64,000 bases of DNA from Lysobacter arvi (GTDB taxonomy: Bacteria > Pseudomonadota > Gammaproteobacteria > Xanthomonadales > Xanthomonadaceae). Both the position numbers and the translations under genes were made by a program. The DNA is taken from assembly GCA_031216755.1 (NCBI GenBank), contig JARUHG010000001.1, positions 1,642,002 through 1,706,001 of the forward strand. The letters run 5' to 3'. The notes below the pieces were generated by a model. That model saw nothing but the letters and a program-made list of their open reading frames with translations. It was not told the DNA's origin and did no database searches. Positions within the stretch are counted from its first letter, which is position 1. Each line of letters opens with the position of its first letter. Below, in pieces: positions 53,587 to 62,647 of this stretch.

Positions 53587-55767
53587 CTACTTACCCGCCT
53601 TCTCCGGCACGCCCATTTCCTCCAGCAACTGCGGCGCGGGGAAGACCTCCTGCATGATCCACCGCATGTAGCGCTGGTCGACGGCGATCATGCGCGTCAT
53701 CGCGGGATCGAACACCCAGTTGCTGCTCACCGATTCCCAGTTGCCGTCGAAGGCGAGGCCGACGAGCTTGCCGCGGGCGTCGAGCACGGGCGAGCCGGAA
53801 TTGCCGCCGGTGATGTCGAGGTCGGACAGGAAATTCACCGGCACCGTCTTGAGCTTGCGGTCGGCCAAGCCGCCGTAGTTCTTCGCGGCGATCGCGTCCA
53901 GCAGCGCCTGCGGGGCGTCGAACGGTTCCTTGCCGGTGGCCTTCGCGGCGACTTCCTCCAGACGCGTGAAAGGCACCTGCTTCGTGCCGTCGGTCTTGGT
54001 GTAACCGGTCACGTTGCCGAAGGTGATGCGCAGCGAGGAATTGGCGTCGGGGTACACCGCCTGCCCCTTGCTCTTCTTGTAGTCGGCCACGGCCTGCAGG
54101 TAGACCGGGCGCGCCACGAGCGCATCGCCGGCGCGCGCCTTGCCTTCCTGCTCCAGCTGCAGCACGGTCGGCATGATCGCCACCGCGAACTGCACCGCCG
54201 GATCCTTGCTCTTTTCGAACGAGGCCTTGTCCGCGCTCATCAGCGACAGGCGCTGGTCCGTGCTGCCGAGCCGGGTCCTGCCCAGCTTGTCGAGCGCGGC
54301 CTGGATCGCCTTCTCATTGTTTCCGCCCAGCCATTTGTCGAGCGCGGGCACGCGCTGCGAATCGGGCAGCTTGAGGTATTCGCGCAGCCAGTACGCCTGC
54401 AGTTCGCGGTCCATCGCCGGCACGTAGCGCCGTTCCATCTGGCGCATCGCGCCCTCGATGGTGGGACGATCGCGCTCCTGGTAGCCCTGTTCGCGATCGG
54501 CATCGGGCTTGGCGCGTTCGAGCGCGAAGCGGTACAGCTGCGTCGCCGCGCCGAGCGCGCCCGTGCTGCGCAGCTGGCCGAACACGAGATCGCGTTCGCG
54601 ATGCGTGCGCGCCGCCTCATCCAGCGACACGAGCTTGGCGTGCGCGGCGATCGCGGCTTCGCCTTCCGCGCCCTGGCTGCGCAGCCATTCGAGCACCGCC
54701 GCTTCCTCAGTTTGCTTCTTCTCCGCGGCGCCGATGCGCTTGAAGCCTTCGAGCTGGCCGTCGTAATTCTTCATCGTGTTCTGCCAGCCACGGATCGTGC
54801 TGGCGTAGCGCACGGCGATGTCGGGGTTCTTGATCCCTTCGCGCTGCACCAGCGCGACCAGACGCTTGTAGTGCTCGCCGATGGTGGGGTATGTCCAGTC
54901 CGCCGTCTCGTCGAATTCCTCGGCGAGCGCGTACCGCGCGGTGCGGCCCGGATAACCGGCGACCATGACGAAGTCGCGTTCGCCGAGCGGCTTGTCGGCG
55001 ATCTGCAGGTGGTGCTTCGGCTGGTACGGCACGTTTTCCGTCGAATACGCCGCCGGCTTGCCGTCCTTGCCGACGTAGGCGCGATAGAACGCGAAATCGC
55101 CGGTGTGGCGCGGCCACATCCAGTTGTCCACTTCGCCACCGTAGTTGCCGATGCTCCCAGGCGGCGCGTAGACCAGACGCACGTCGCGGATTTCAAGGTT
55201 GCGGAACAAGCGATAGCTGTTGCCGCCGGAGAAGCTGTACAGGCGGCAGCGGAAACCCGCTTCGCGTTCGCACGAGGCGACCAGTTGCTTCTCGATCTTC
55301 TCCAGCGCCTGGGTGCGGCCCAGCGCGTCGGGCGCTGCGGCGATGGCATCGTTCACCTGCCGGGTGACGTCCTGGATCGTGTCCAGCGCGTAGATGCGCG
55401 CATTGGGACCGGCGGAGACTTCCTGCTCGCGCGTGGCGGCGTTGAAGCCGTCGCGCATGAGATTCTTCTCAGGCGTCGAATTGAGCTGGATCGCGCCGTA
55501 CGCGCAGTGATGGTTGGTGACCACCAGCCCCTGCGGCGATACGAAACTCGCGGTGCAGCCGCCGAGGGAGACGACCGCCGCCATGGGATCGCCCGTCAGG
55601 TTGGCCAGCTGCGAGGGATTGAGCTTCAGGCCGGCCCTCTTGAGCGGCCCGGCGATCTCCGGCAACTGCTGCGGTACCCACATGCCTTCGACCGCATGCG
55701 CGGCACCGGCCGCGAGCATTCCCCCAATCCCACAACCGATCGCAATCGCCAACCCCGCAAGACGCAT
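53587..55767 (-). CDS. S46 dipeptidyl-peptidase, DPP7-like (Gly at the S1 position)
   Basis: 726 residues. Signal peptide ends AAGAAHAVEG. Chymotrypsin-fold triad: H87 in LVVTNHHCAYGA, aspartate in GGEVDNWMWPRHTGDFAFYR and serine in DITGGNSGSPVLDARG. The S1 region reads LAFDGNWES; in characterised DPP7 this Gly goes with hydrophobic P1 residues, while DPP11 has Arg there. A helical domain (about 270-560) caps the active site. It removes dipeptides from oligopeptides in the periplasm. GGGGAG lies upstream of the ATG. A paralogue is directly upstream. Confidence 0.93.
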   Translation of the reverse strand: MRLAGLAIAIGCGIGGMLAAGAAHAVEGMWVPQQLPEIAGPLKRAGLKLNPSQLANLTGDPMAAVVSLGGCTASFVSPQGLVVTNHHCAYGAIQLNSTPEKNLMRDGFNAATREQEVSAGPNARIYALDTIQDVTRQVNDAIAAAPDALGRTQALEKIEKQLVASCEREAGFRCRLYSFSGGNSYRLFRNLEIRDVRLVYAPPGSIGNYGGEVDNWMWPRHTGDFAFYRAYVGKDGKPAAYSTENVPYQPKHHLQIADKPLGERDFVMVAGYPGRTARYALAEEFDETADWTYPTIGEHYKRLVALVQREGIKNPDIAVRYASTIRGWQNTMKNYDGQLEGFKRIGAAEKKQTEEAAVLEWLRSQGAEGEAAIAAHAKLVSLDEAARTHRERDLVFGQLRSTGALGAATQLYRFALERAKPDADREQGYQERDRPTIEGAMRQMERRYVPAMDRELQAYWLREYLKLPDSQRVPALDKWLGGNNEKAIQAALDKLGRTRLGSTDQRLSLMSADKASFEKSKDPAVQFAVAIMPTVLQLEQEGKARAGDALVARPVYLQAVADYKKSKGQAVYPDANSSLRITFGNVTGYTKTDGTKQVPFTRLEEVAAKATGKEPFDAPQALLDAIAAKNYGGLADRKLKTVPVNFLSDLDITGGNSGSPVLDARGKLVGLAFDGNWESVSSNWVFDPAMTRMIAVDQRYMRWIMQEVFPAPQLLEEMGVPEKAGK

Positions 55768-55915
55768 GCGCCACTCCCCGTCGATGATCGAAGGCCGAGT
55801 CTAGCCCGCGGTCGCTGACGGACACCATGCTGCGGTGCGGCGCGATGGGGCGGCTCGTCGTCGCGATGCCCGTCCGGTGCCGCAGCGAGCCGCCCGCATC
55901 GGCAAAGTGTCCGGC

Positions 55916-58084
55916 CTACTCCGCCGGAAGGTTCATCTCTTCCAGCAGGTGCGGCGCCGGATACACCTTCGCCAGCAACCAGCGCAGGTAACGCATGTCG
56001 ACGTGGATCGCGCGCTTGAACCGCGGGTCGTACATCCAGCTGGCGCTCACCGCTTCCCAGTTGCTGTCGAAGTTCAGGCCGATGAGCTTGCCCTGCGCAT
56101 CGAGCACCGGCGAGCCCGAGTTGCCGCCGGTGGTGTCCAGATTGGTGAGGAGATTGACCGTCTGCGTGCCCAGGCTCGGTTCGGCGGTCGTGCCGAAGTC
56201 GCCCTTCGCGATGGCGTCCAGCAGCGGCCTGGGCGCATCGAACGGGTCCTCGCCGGTGTGCTTCTCGACGATGCCCTGCACGGTCGTGAGCGGACGGTAG
56301 TGCACGCCGTCGCGCGGATCCATCGCACTGATGCGGCCGTAGCTGACACGCAACGTGGAGTTCGCGTCCGGATACACCGCGCGCCCCTGCGACTTGCGAT
56401 AGGCGATCAGCGCGCGCATGTACGCCGGGCGCAGCCGCAGCAACTCGCCGGCGCTGGCCTTGGCTTCCTCGTCCAGCCGCAGCAATGCGGGCATCAGCTG
56501 GGCGGCGGTCCGCAGCAGCGTGTCGTTCGAAGACGCGAGCGTCGTGCGATCGGCCTGCATCGCGGCGAGGCGGTTGGCCTCCACGTCAAACTGCGTTCCG
56601 GCATACATCGCATCGAGTTTCTGCTTCAGTTGCGCCGGCGTGGTGCCGAACACGGCGTCGAATTCCGCGACGCGCTGCGCGGCCGGCAGTGCCTGGTACT
56701 GCGTGAGCAGTTCGGTGAGCAGCGCTTTCTCCACCTGCGCCGCGTAACGGCGCTGCGCCTGCTTCAGCTGTCCGGTGATCAGCACTTCGTCGCGCTGCTG
56801 GTAGCCGGTTTCGCGCTGCGCATCGGGCTTGGTGCGCTCGTTGGCCCACCGCTGCACGGTGATCGCCGCGCGCAGCAACTGCGTCTGCGACTGGATGACG
56901 CCGATCAGCTGGTCGCGTTCGCGGGTGGCGACGCCGGCGTCGAGCACCGCCTGTGCGGCGGCGATGTCCGCGCGGGTGACGGCGGCTTCGGGCTGTTTGT
57001 CGAGCCAGGCGAACATCGCCGCTTCATCCTCGCGACGCACGCGCGCGGCGTCACTGCGACGCAGCCCGTCGAGCTCGCCCTGCGCGCGCTTGAGGGTGTT
57101 CTTCAGCCCGCGCACCTGCGAGGCGTAGGCCACGCGCGCGGCTTCGTCCTTCGCAGCGGTGCCTTCGATCACGTCGATCATCGTCCGGTACAACGCGACG
57201 CGCGACGGCAGCTGGCAGTCGATCTGGTTCGCGAACTCCGACGCCATGCGGTGGCGGAACGTGATGCCGGGGTAGCCGGCGAGCATCGCGAAATCGCCTT
57301 CCTTCACGTTGCGCGTGGACACCTGCAGGTGCGCGGGCGGCACGTAGGGCACGTTGTCAGGCGAATAGTCGGCGGGCTTGCCGTCCTTGCCGACGTACGC
57401 GCGCAGCAGCGTGAAATCGCCCGCATGGCGCGGCCAGACGAAGTTGTCGACTTCGCCGCCGTAGTTGCCGATGGCATTCGGCGGCGCGTACACCAGTCGC
57501 ACGTCGCGCAGTTCGAGCTGGCGAACCAGATAGAAATCGGTGCCGTAGTACATGTTCGCGACGCTGCAGCGCGTGCCGGGCTCGCGCTCGCACTCGGCGA
57601 CGACCGCCTTGGTCGCCGCATCGACCGCATCGAAGTAGGCGCGTCCCTGCTTGCCCGAGGCACCGGCGAGGATGCGATCGGTGATGCGGTCGAAGCCGGT
57701 GGTCACCAGCACGCGGTAGTCGGGATTGGCCGGCAGTTCGGCGGCGCGGTCGGCGGCGATGTAGCCGTCCTGGATCAGGTCGCGTCCCGGCCTGGAGTTG
57801 TACTGGATGACGCCGAACGCGACGTGGTGATTGGTGAGCACCAGGCCGTCCTTCGACACGAACGCGCCGCTCGCGCCGCCCACTTTCACCACCGCGTTCA
57901 TCGGCGGCTTCGCGAGTTCGGCCAGGTCGCGGGCCTTGCCGCGGAAACCGGCGGCCTTCAGCTGCGCGGCGATGTCGGGCAGCTGCGAGGGCATCCACAT
58001 GCCTTCGTCGGCGCGGGCCGTCGTGCTGTTCAGGCCCAGGGCGAGCGGGATCGAAACGGACAGGCTCAACAGGCGGCGGCGCAT
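55916..58084 (-). CDS. S46 dipeptidyl-peptidase paralogue (Ser at the S1 position)
   Basis: 722 residues from ATG 58084; 22 upstream codons of the open frame lack signal character. Signal peptide ends TTARADEG. Triad: H87 in LVLTNHHVAFGV, aspartate in GGEVDNFVWPRHAGDFTLLR and serine in DTTGGNSGSPVLDAQG. The S1 position is LNFDSNWEA, with Ser in place of Gly or Arg, so its specificity differs from the neighbour. The cysteine after TNHH is valine here. It lies 148 bp upstream of the first peptidase on the same strand. Confidence 0.92.
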   Translation of the reverse strand: MRRRLLSLSVSIPLALGLNSTTARADEGMWMPSQLPDIAAQLKAAGFRGKARDLAELAKPPMNAVVKVGGASGAFVSKDGLVLTNHHVAFGVIQYNSRPGRDLIQDGYIAADRAAELPANPDYRVLVTTGFDRITDRILAGASGKQGRAYFDAVDAATKAVVAECEREPGTRCSVANMYYGTDFYLVRQLELRDVRLVYAPPNAIGNYGGEVDNFVWPRHAGDFTLLRAYVGKDGKPADYSPDNVPYVPPAHLQVSTRNVKEGDFAMLAGYPGITFRHRMASEFANQIDCQLPSRVALYRTMIDVIEGTAAKDEAARVAYASQVRGLKNTLKRAQGELDGLRRSDAARVRREDEAAMFAWLDKQPEAAVTRADIAAAQAVLDAGVATRERDQLIGVIQSQTQLLRAAITVQRWANERTKPDAQRETGYQQRDEVLITGQLKQAQRRYAAQVEKALLTELLTQYQALPAAQRVAEFDAVFGTTPAQLKQKLDAMYAGTQFDVEANRLAAMQADRTTLASSNDTLLRTAAQLMPALLRLDEEAKASAGELLRLRPAYMRALIAYRKSQGRAVYPDANSTLRVSYGRISAMDPRDGVHYRPLTTVQGIVEKHTGEDPFDAPRPLLDAIAKGDFGTTAEPSLGTQTVNLLTNLDTTGGNSGSPVLDAQGKLIGLNFDSNWEAVSASWMYDPRFKRAIHVDMRYLRWLLAKVYPAPHLLEEMNLPAE

Positions 58085-58182
58085 GGTCGGGACAGGTTCC
58101 GGAAGCTCGGGAAGGCGGGGACGATAGGCGAAGCCGCTGGCCTGCGGCAAACCGCCCCGGCGGTCAAGGTCCGGCCGCCGCG

Positions 58183-58188
58183 TATAAT
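58183..58188 (+). promoter_or_regulatory. Candidate -10 element for tdh
   Basis: TATAAT, 38 bases before the ATG, in an otherwise GC-rich stretch. No good -35 is seen 16-18 bases upstream. Confidence 0.55.
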
Positions 58189-58226
58189 TCGCCCTTCTTT
58201 ACCGCCAGTCCGCGGACGACTCCCAC

Positions 58227-59261
58227 ATGACGCAAACGATGAAGGCGCTGGTCAAGCGCGAAGCCGGCAAGGGTATCTGGATGGAAGAGGTGCCCGTTCC
58301 CTCGCCCGGCCCGAACGAGGTGCTGATCAAGCTGGAGAAGACCGCGATCTGCGGCACCGATCTGCACATCTACCTGTGGGACGAATGGAGCCAGCGCACC
58401 ATCCAGCCCGGCCTGGTGATCGGCCATGAGTTCGTCGGCCGCGTGGTCGAAGTCGGCGCGGGCGTGACCGGCTACACGATCGGCCAGCGCGTCTCGGCCG
58501 AAGGCCACATCGTCTGCGGCCATTGCCGCAACTGCCGCGCCGGCCGCCAGCACCTGTGCCCCAACACCGTCGGCATCGGCGTGAACCGCAACGGTGCCTT
58601 CGCCGAGTACATCGTGATGCCGGCCAGCAACCTGTGGCCGATTCCGGACCAGATTCCGTCCGAGCTCGCCGCGTTCTTCGATCCCTACGGCAATGCCGCG
58701 CACTGCGCGCTGGAGTTCGACGTGGTCGGCGAGGACGTGCTCATCACCGGCGCGGGCCCCATTGGCATCATCGCCGCGGGCATCTGCAAGCACATCGGTG
58801 CGCGCAACGTCGTGGTCACCGACGTCAACGACTTCCGCCTGAAGCTCGCGGCCGACATGGGCGCCACGCGCGTGGTGAACGTCGCCAACACCTCGCTGAA
58901 GGACGTGATGGCCGACCTGCACATGGAAGGCTTCGACGTGGGCCTGGAAATGAGCGGCAATCCGCGCGCGTTCAACGACATGCTCGACTGCATGTACCAC
59001 GGCGGCAAGATCGCGATGCTCGGCATCATGCCCAAGGGCGCGGGCTGCGACTGGGACAAGATCATCTTCAAGGGCCTCACCATCCACGGCATCTACGGCC
59101 GGAAGATGTACGAGACCTGGTACAAGATGACGCAGCTGGTGCTCAGCGGATTCCCGCTCGGCAAGGTGCTCACGCACCAGCTTCCGGTCGACGACTTCCA
59201 GAAGGGCTTCGACCTGATGGAATCGGGCAAGGCCGGCAAGGTCGTGCTGAGCTGGAACTGA
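58227..59261 (+). CDS. tdh: L-threonine 3-dehydrogenase
   Basis: 344 residues. Medium-chain zinc dehydrogenase: catalytic ligands C42, H67, E68 ([16 protein letters not shown]), structural zinc cysteines C97, C100, C103 and C111 ([16 protein letters not shown]), NAD loop [26 protein letters not shown] is specific for TDH. It oxidises threonine to 2-amino-3-ketobutyrate. Followed by kbl, which completes the pathway to glycine and acetyl-CoA. Confidence 0.96.
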   Translation: MTQTMKALVKREAGKGIWMEEVPVPSPGPNEVLIKLEKTAICGTDLHIYLWDEWSQRTIQPGLVIGHEFVGRVVEVGAGVTGYTIGQRVSAEGHIVCGHCRNCRAGRQHLCPNTVGIGVNRNGAFAEYIVMPASNLWPIPDQIPSELAAFFDPYGNAAHCALEFDVVGEDVLITGAGPIGIIAAGICKHIGARNVVVTDVNDFRLKLAADMGATRVVNVANTSLKDVMADLHMEGFDVGLEMSGNPRAFNDMLDCMYHGGKIAMLGIMPKGAGCDWDKIIFKGLTIHGIYGRKMYETWYKMTQLVLSGFPLGKVLTHQLPVDDFQKGFDLMESGKAGKVVLSWN

Positions 59262-59282
59262 AAACAGAAGCGAGTTCGGAGG

Positions 59283-59339
59283 AGTGAGAAGTGAGTTGTC
59301 TTCGCTCCCGCTTGCCGGCTCCTTCCCTCACTTCTCACT
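59283..59339. repeat. Long inverted repeat between tdh and kbl
   Basis: AGTGAGAAGTGAG (59283-59295) and CTCACTTCTCACT (59327-59339) form a perfect 13-bp inverted repeat around a 31-base loop. Unlike the rest of the window it is purine-rich on one arm and pyrimidine-rich on the other. It splits an operon that is otherwise tightly packed. Confidence 0.8.
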
Positions 59340-59361
59340 TCTCGAATCTCACTCCTGCCTT

Positions 59362-60555
59362 ATGAGCCTGACCGAACGCTACCAGCGCACGCTCGACGAC
59401 ATCCGCGAGGCCGGCCTGTTCAAGGCCGAGCGCATCATCACGTCCCCGCAATCGGCCGAGATCACGTTGGCCGACGGGCGCACGGTGCTGAACTTCTGCG
59501 CCAACAATTACCTGGGCCTGGCCGATCATCCCGACATCATCGCAGCGGCGAAGGACGCGCTGGACACGCACGGCTTCGGCATGGCGTCGGTGCGCTTCAT
59601 CTGCGGTACGCAGGACCTGCACAAGCAGCTCGAGAAGACGATCGCCGACTTCTTCGGCACCGAGGACACCATCCTCTACGCCGCGTGCTTCGACGCGAAC
59701 GGCGGCCTGTTCGAACCGCTGCTGGACGAGCAGGACGCGATCATCTCCGACGCGCTCAACCACGCGTCGATCATCGACGGCGTGCGCCTGTGCAAGGCCA
59801 GGCGCTACCGCTACGCCAACTGCGACATGGCCGACCTGGAAAGGCAGCTCCAGCAGGCCAAGGCCGACGGCGCGCGCACGATCATGATCACCACCGACGG
59901 CGTGTTCTCGATGGATGGCTTCATCGCGCCACTGGACGAGATCACGCGCCTGGCCAGGCAGTACGGCGCACTCGTCCACATCGACGAATGCCACGCGACC
60001 GGCTTCCTCGGTCCGAATGGCCGCGGCTCGGCCGAGGTGAAGGGCGTGATGGAGAAGATCGACATCTTCACCGGCACGCTCGGCAAGGCGATGGGCGGTG
60101 CGCTGGGCGGCTTCACGACGGCCCGGCGCGAGGTGATCGAACTGCTGCGCCAGCGGTCGCGTCCGTACCTGTTCTCCAACTCGCTGCCGCCGCATGTGGT
60201 GGCCGCGGGCATCAAGGCGTTCGAGATGCTGTCGGCCGCGGGCGACCTGCGTGAGCGGCTGGCGGACAACACCGCGTATTTCCGCGAACAGATGACGAAG
60301 GCCGGTTTCGACATCAAGCCGGGCGTGCACCCGATCGCGCCGGTGATGCTGTACGACGCGCCGCTCGCACAGAGGTTCGCCGCGCGCCTGCTCGAGGAAG
60401 GCATCTACGCGATCGGCTTCTTCTTCCCGGTGGTGCCGCAAGGCCAGGCGCGCATCCGCACGCAGATGTCGGCGGCGCACACGCGCGAACACCTGGATCG
60501 TGCGATCGCGGCGTTCGTGAAGATCGGTCGCGAGCTGGGCGTGTTGAAGGACTGA
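59362..60555 (+). CDS. kbl: 2-amino-3-ketobutyrate coenzyme A ligase
   Basis: 397 residues of the alpha-oxoamine synthase family. PLP lysine K242 in [52 protein letters not shown] and [13 protein letters not shown] are diagnostic of KBL. It splits 2-amino-3-ketobutyrate with CoA to glycine and acetyl-CoA. ATG 59362 is set by the conserved MSLTERYQ start; the frame is open upstream across the inverted repeat. Confidence 0.96.
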   Translation: MSLTERYQRTLDDIREAGLFKAERIITSPQSAEITLADGRTVLNFCANNYLGLADHPDIIAAAKDALDTHGFGMASVRFICGTQDLHKQLEKTIADFFGTEDTILYAACFDANGGLFEPLLDEQDAIISDALNHASIIDGVRLCKARRYRYANCDMADLERQLQQAKADGARTIMITTDGVFSMDGFIAPLDEITRLARQYGALVHIDECHATGFLGPNGRGSAEVKGVMEKIDIFTGTLGKAMGGALGGFTTARREVIELLRQRSRPYLFSNSLPPHVVAAGIKAFEMLSAAGDLRERLADNTAYFREQMTKAGFDIKPGVHPIAPVMLYDAPLAQRFAARLLEEGIYAIGFFFPVVPQGQARIRTQMSAAHTREHLDRAIAAFVKIGRELGVLKD

Positions 60556-60575
60556 GCCGCACCGCGCGGACAAAG

Positions 60576-60605
60576 AAAAAGGCCGGTCGATGACCGGCCT
60601 TTTTT
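60576..60605. terminator. Bidirectional terminator between kbl and the 147-residue secreted protein gene
   Basis: Stem AAAAAGGCCGGTC/GACCGGCCTTTTT with loop GAT, followed by T residues on both strands. Confidence 0.92.
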
Positions 60606-60624
60606 GCGTCCTGGCGACGCGGGC

Positions 60625-61068
60625 TTACTTGGCCTTGGCTTCCGCCGCGACTTCCTTGCCCGCCGGAGCGGCGCCGGCTGCCGGCGCAGCGCCGCCACCG
60701 TTGCCCTTCGCCACGCGGAAACCACGCGACTTCATCCACGCGTCGAATTCGTCGGCCGTCATCTTCTTGCCGTTCTGGTGCATGTTGAAGCGGTACGGCG
60801 TGTTGTCGAACTGCGTCTTCGGCTTGTACGCGTTCGGATCCAGGTGGGCCGTCTCTTCCTTGGCGGGCTCGGCGGCCTTCGCAGTTTCGGCCTTCGCGGC
60901 GGGCTTCTTCTTGCCGGCGAACGCGACGGTCTGCGCCGCATCGAACCGCACCACCGAATGCTCCGAGACCGGCGAGCGAACGCCTTCCACCTTCACCTGC
61001 GAACCGTTGTGCGCCGACGCCGCGGCGGACACGAGGAGCAGCGACACCGCCATCATCATCTTGTTCAT
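60625..61068 (-). CDS. Secreted protein with KPKTQFDNTP block (paralogue A)
   Basis: 147 residues. GGGGGAT upstream of ATG 61068; signal peptide ends SAAASAHNG. After an alanine/lysine-rich linker comes a conserved block at about 80-122: AYKPKTQFDNTPYRFNMHQN, GKKMTADEFDAWMKSRGFRV. The C-terminus is alanine/glycine-rich. The same block is in the gene at 61996-62493, with the pseudouridine synthase gene between them. I do not recognise a family. Confidence 0.75.
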   Translation of the reverse strand: MNKMMMAVSLLLVSAAASAHNGSQVKVEGVRSPVSEHSVVRFDAAQTVAFAGKKKPAAKAETAKAAEPAKEETAHLDPNAYKPKTQFDNTPYRFNMHQNGKKMTADEFDAWMKSRGFRVAKGNGGGAAPAAGAAPAGKEVAAEAKAK

Positions 61069-61192
61069 TTCTGGTTATCCCCCACGACGAAGTTCGCGGA
61101 AGTGTAGGCCCGAACGTGGGGGTGAGCGCAAGCAGAATCGTCGGAAAAACAGTGATTTCCCCCACATTCCTGCATTGCTGCGACAAGCGGCG

Positions 61193-61999
61193 TCACCGCG
61201 GCTGCACATGCACATTGCTGAATAGCGTTTCAGCTTCGGACGCCTCCAGTTCGCGCCACATGCCCTTCGGCAGATCGCCGAGCGCGAGGGAGCCGATCGC
61301 CACGCGCACCAGCCGCAATACGGCGATGTCGACGGCGGCAAGAAGACGGCGGATCTGCCGGTTGCGTCCTTCGTCGAGCACGATCTCCAGCCACGCGTTG
61401 CGTTCGCCGCTGCGCAGCAGGCGCACCGAGGCGGCGCGCAGGCGTTCGTCGTCGACGCGAACGCCGCGCACGAGCGTGGCGAGCACCTCCTCGTCGGGCA
61501 CGGTGTCCACCTGCACGTGATAGGTCTTCAGCGGACCCGAGTCCGGATCGGTGATGCCGGCGGCCCATGCCGGGTCGTTGGTGAACAGCAGCAGCCCTTC
61601 GCTGGCCTTGTCCAGGCGCCCGACCGGCGCGATCCACGGCAATCCGGCCCCGTCGAAGCAGCGATAGACCGTGTCGCGGCCGCGTTCGTCCTGCGTGCTG
61701 GTGATGAGGCCACGCGGCTTGTTGAGCATCAGGTACCGCCGCGGCGCATCGTCGATGCCGCGGCCGTCCACGGCGATGCGCTGCGCGCCGTCGCGACGGA
61801 TCGGGAATTCCGGATCGCGCACGATGCGACCGTCGACTTCGACGCGGCCGTCCTGGATCCAGCGCGCGGCTTCGGTGCGCGAACACAGGCCCTGTTTGGA
61901 GAGCACGCGCGCCAGGCCGTGGCGTGGCGCGCCCGGGGCGCTCGCGACGCGGTGCTTCGGTCCGCCTTTTGCCGGCGCGCGAGGTGCGCGCGGCTTCAC
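61193..61999 (-). CDS. rRNA pseudouridine synthase, RsuA/RluB/RluE/RluF family
   Basis: 268 residues. S4 RNA-binding domain (about 27-75, GLARVLSKQGLCSRTEAARW, IQDGRVEVDGRIVRDPEFPI) and RsuA-type catalytic domain with D130 in PVGRLDKASEGLLLFTND, and LDEGRNRQIRRLLAA near the C-terminus. It isomerises a uridine in rRNA. A basic, proline-rich start (MKPRAPRAPAKGG) precedes S4. The start is GTG at 61999, whose last two bases overlap the upstream TGA (GTGA). Confidence 0.88.
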   Translation of the reverse strand: MKPRAPRAPAKGGPKHRVASAPGAPRHGLARVLSKQGLCSRTEAARWIQDGRVEVDGRIVRDPEFPIRRDGAQRIAVDGRGIDDAPRRYLMLNKPRGLITSTQDERGRDTVYRCFDGAGLPWIAPVGRLDKASEGLLLFTNDPAWAAGITDPDSGPLKTYHVQVDTVPDEEVLATLVRGVRVDDERLRAASVRLLRSGERNAWLEIVLDEGRNRQIRRLLAAVDIAVLRLVRVAIGSLALGDLPKGMWRELEASEAETLFSNVHVQPR

Positions 62000-62493
62000 T
62001 TCTTTTCGGGTTCGGTCTTCGGCGCCTCGGCGGCCGGCGGCGGCGTGACCACCGTCTTGCCCTTCACCACGCGCACGCCCTTGGCCTTCATCCACGCATC
62101 GAACTCCTCGGCCGTCATGCGCTTGCCGTTCTGGTTCATGTTGAACCGCCAGGGCGTATTGTCGAACTGTGTCTTGGGCTTGTACGCGGCCGGGTCGTCG
62201 GGCTTCGGGAGCGCCGTGCCTGCGGCCGGCAGCGCGTTCGCGACCTGGCACCCTTCCACGCGCAGCCGGAACAGCACCTGGTCCACCGCAAGGGATTCAT
62301 CGAACGCCTGCGAGAGCACGCCGGTCGGTGCGCCCAATTGATGGCTCGGCGCGACCAGTTCCGGCGCGATCGGCGCGACGACCGTCGGCCGGATCGGCAA
62401 TGCCTTGGGCGCCGCCATGGAACCGCATTGCGCGGTTTGCGCCTGGGCGAGGCCCGCGAAGAGCAGGCAGGACAGACCGATCAGTGCGCGCAT
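61996..62493 (-). CDS. Secreted protein with KPKTQFDNTP block (paralogue B)
   Basis: 165 residues. Signal peptide ends FAGLAQAQTAQ. A cysteine pair (AQCGSM, VEGCQVAN) flanks a 75-residue middle part; then the block AAYKPKTQFDNTPWRFNMNQ, NGKRMTAEEFDAWMKAKGVR followed by a proline/lysine tail. The block is about 70-80 per cent identical to paralogue A by eye. Its stop overlaps the GTG of the pseudouridine synthase, so both are in one operon. No family recognised. Confidence 0.75.
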   Translation of the reverse strand: MRALIGLSCLLFAGLAQAQTAQCGSMAAPKALPIRPTVVAPIAPELVAPSHQLGAPTGVLSQAFDESLAVDQVLFRLRVEGCQVANALPAAGTALPKPDDPAAYKPKTQFDNTPWRFNMNQNGKRMTAEEFDAWMKAKGVRVVKGKTVVTPPPAAEAPKTEPEKK

Positions 62494-62585
62494 GGCCGTT
62501 TCCTCGATTCGCGGGGCGTGCGCAGTGTACGCCGGGGCACGTTCGAGCGGCCGTGAATGCGATGCCGTGCGTCGCCTGGAACGAC

Positions 62586-62610
62586 GAAGCCCGGCACAGG
62601 GCCGGGCTTC
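62586..62610 (-). terminator. Hairpin after the OmpA-family gene
   Basis: Ten-bp stem GAAGCCCGGC/GCCGGGCTTC with loop ACAGG, 38 bp beyond the stop codon. Confidence 0.6.
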
Positions 62611-62647
62611 GAAGCATCACGCGAAACTTCGCGAACGAGCGCGTCCG

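Noticed and set aside
49847..53671. Very long plus-strand open frame (over 1200 codons) opposite cvpA-linked and folC genes
   Set aside because: It is antisense to well-supported genes on the minus strand, lacks family resemblance and has the Arg/His/Gln-rich composition typical of high-GC antisense frames.
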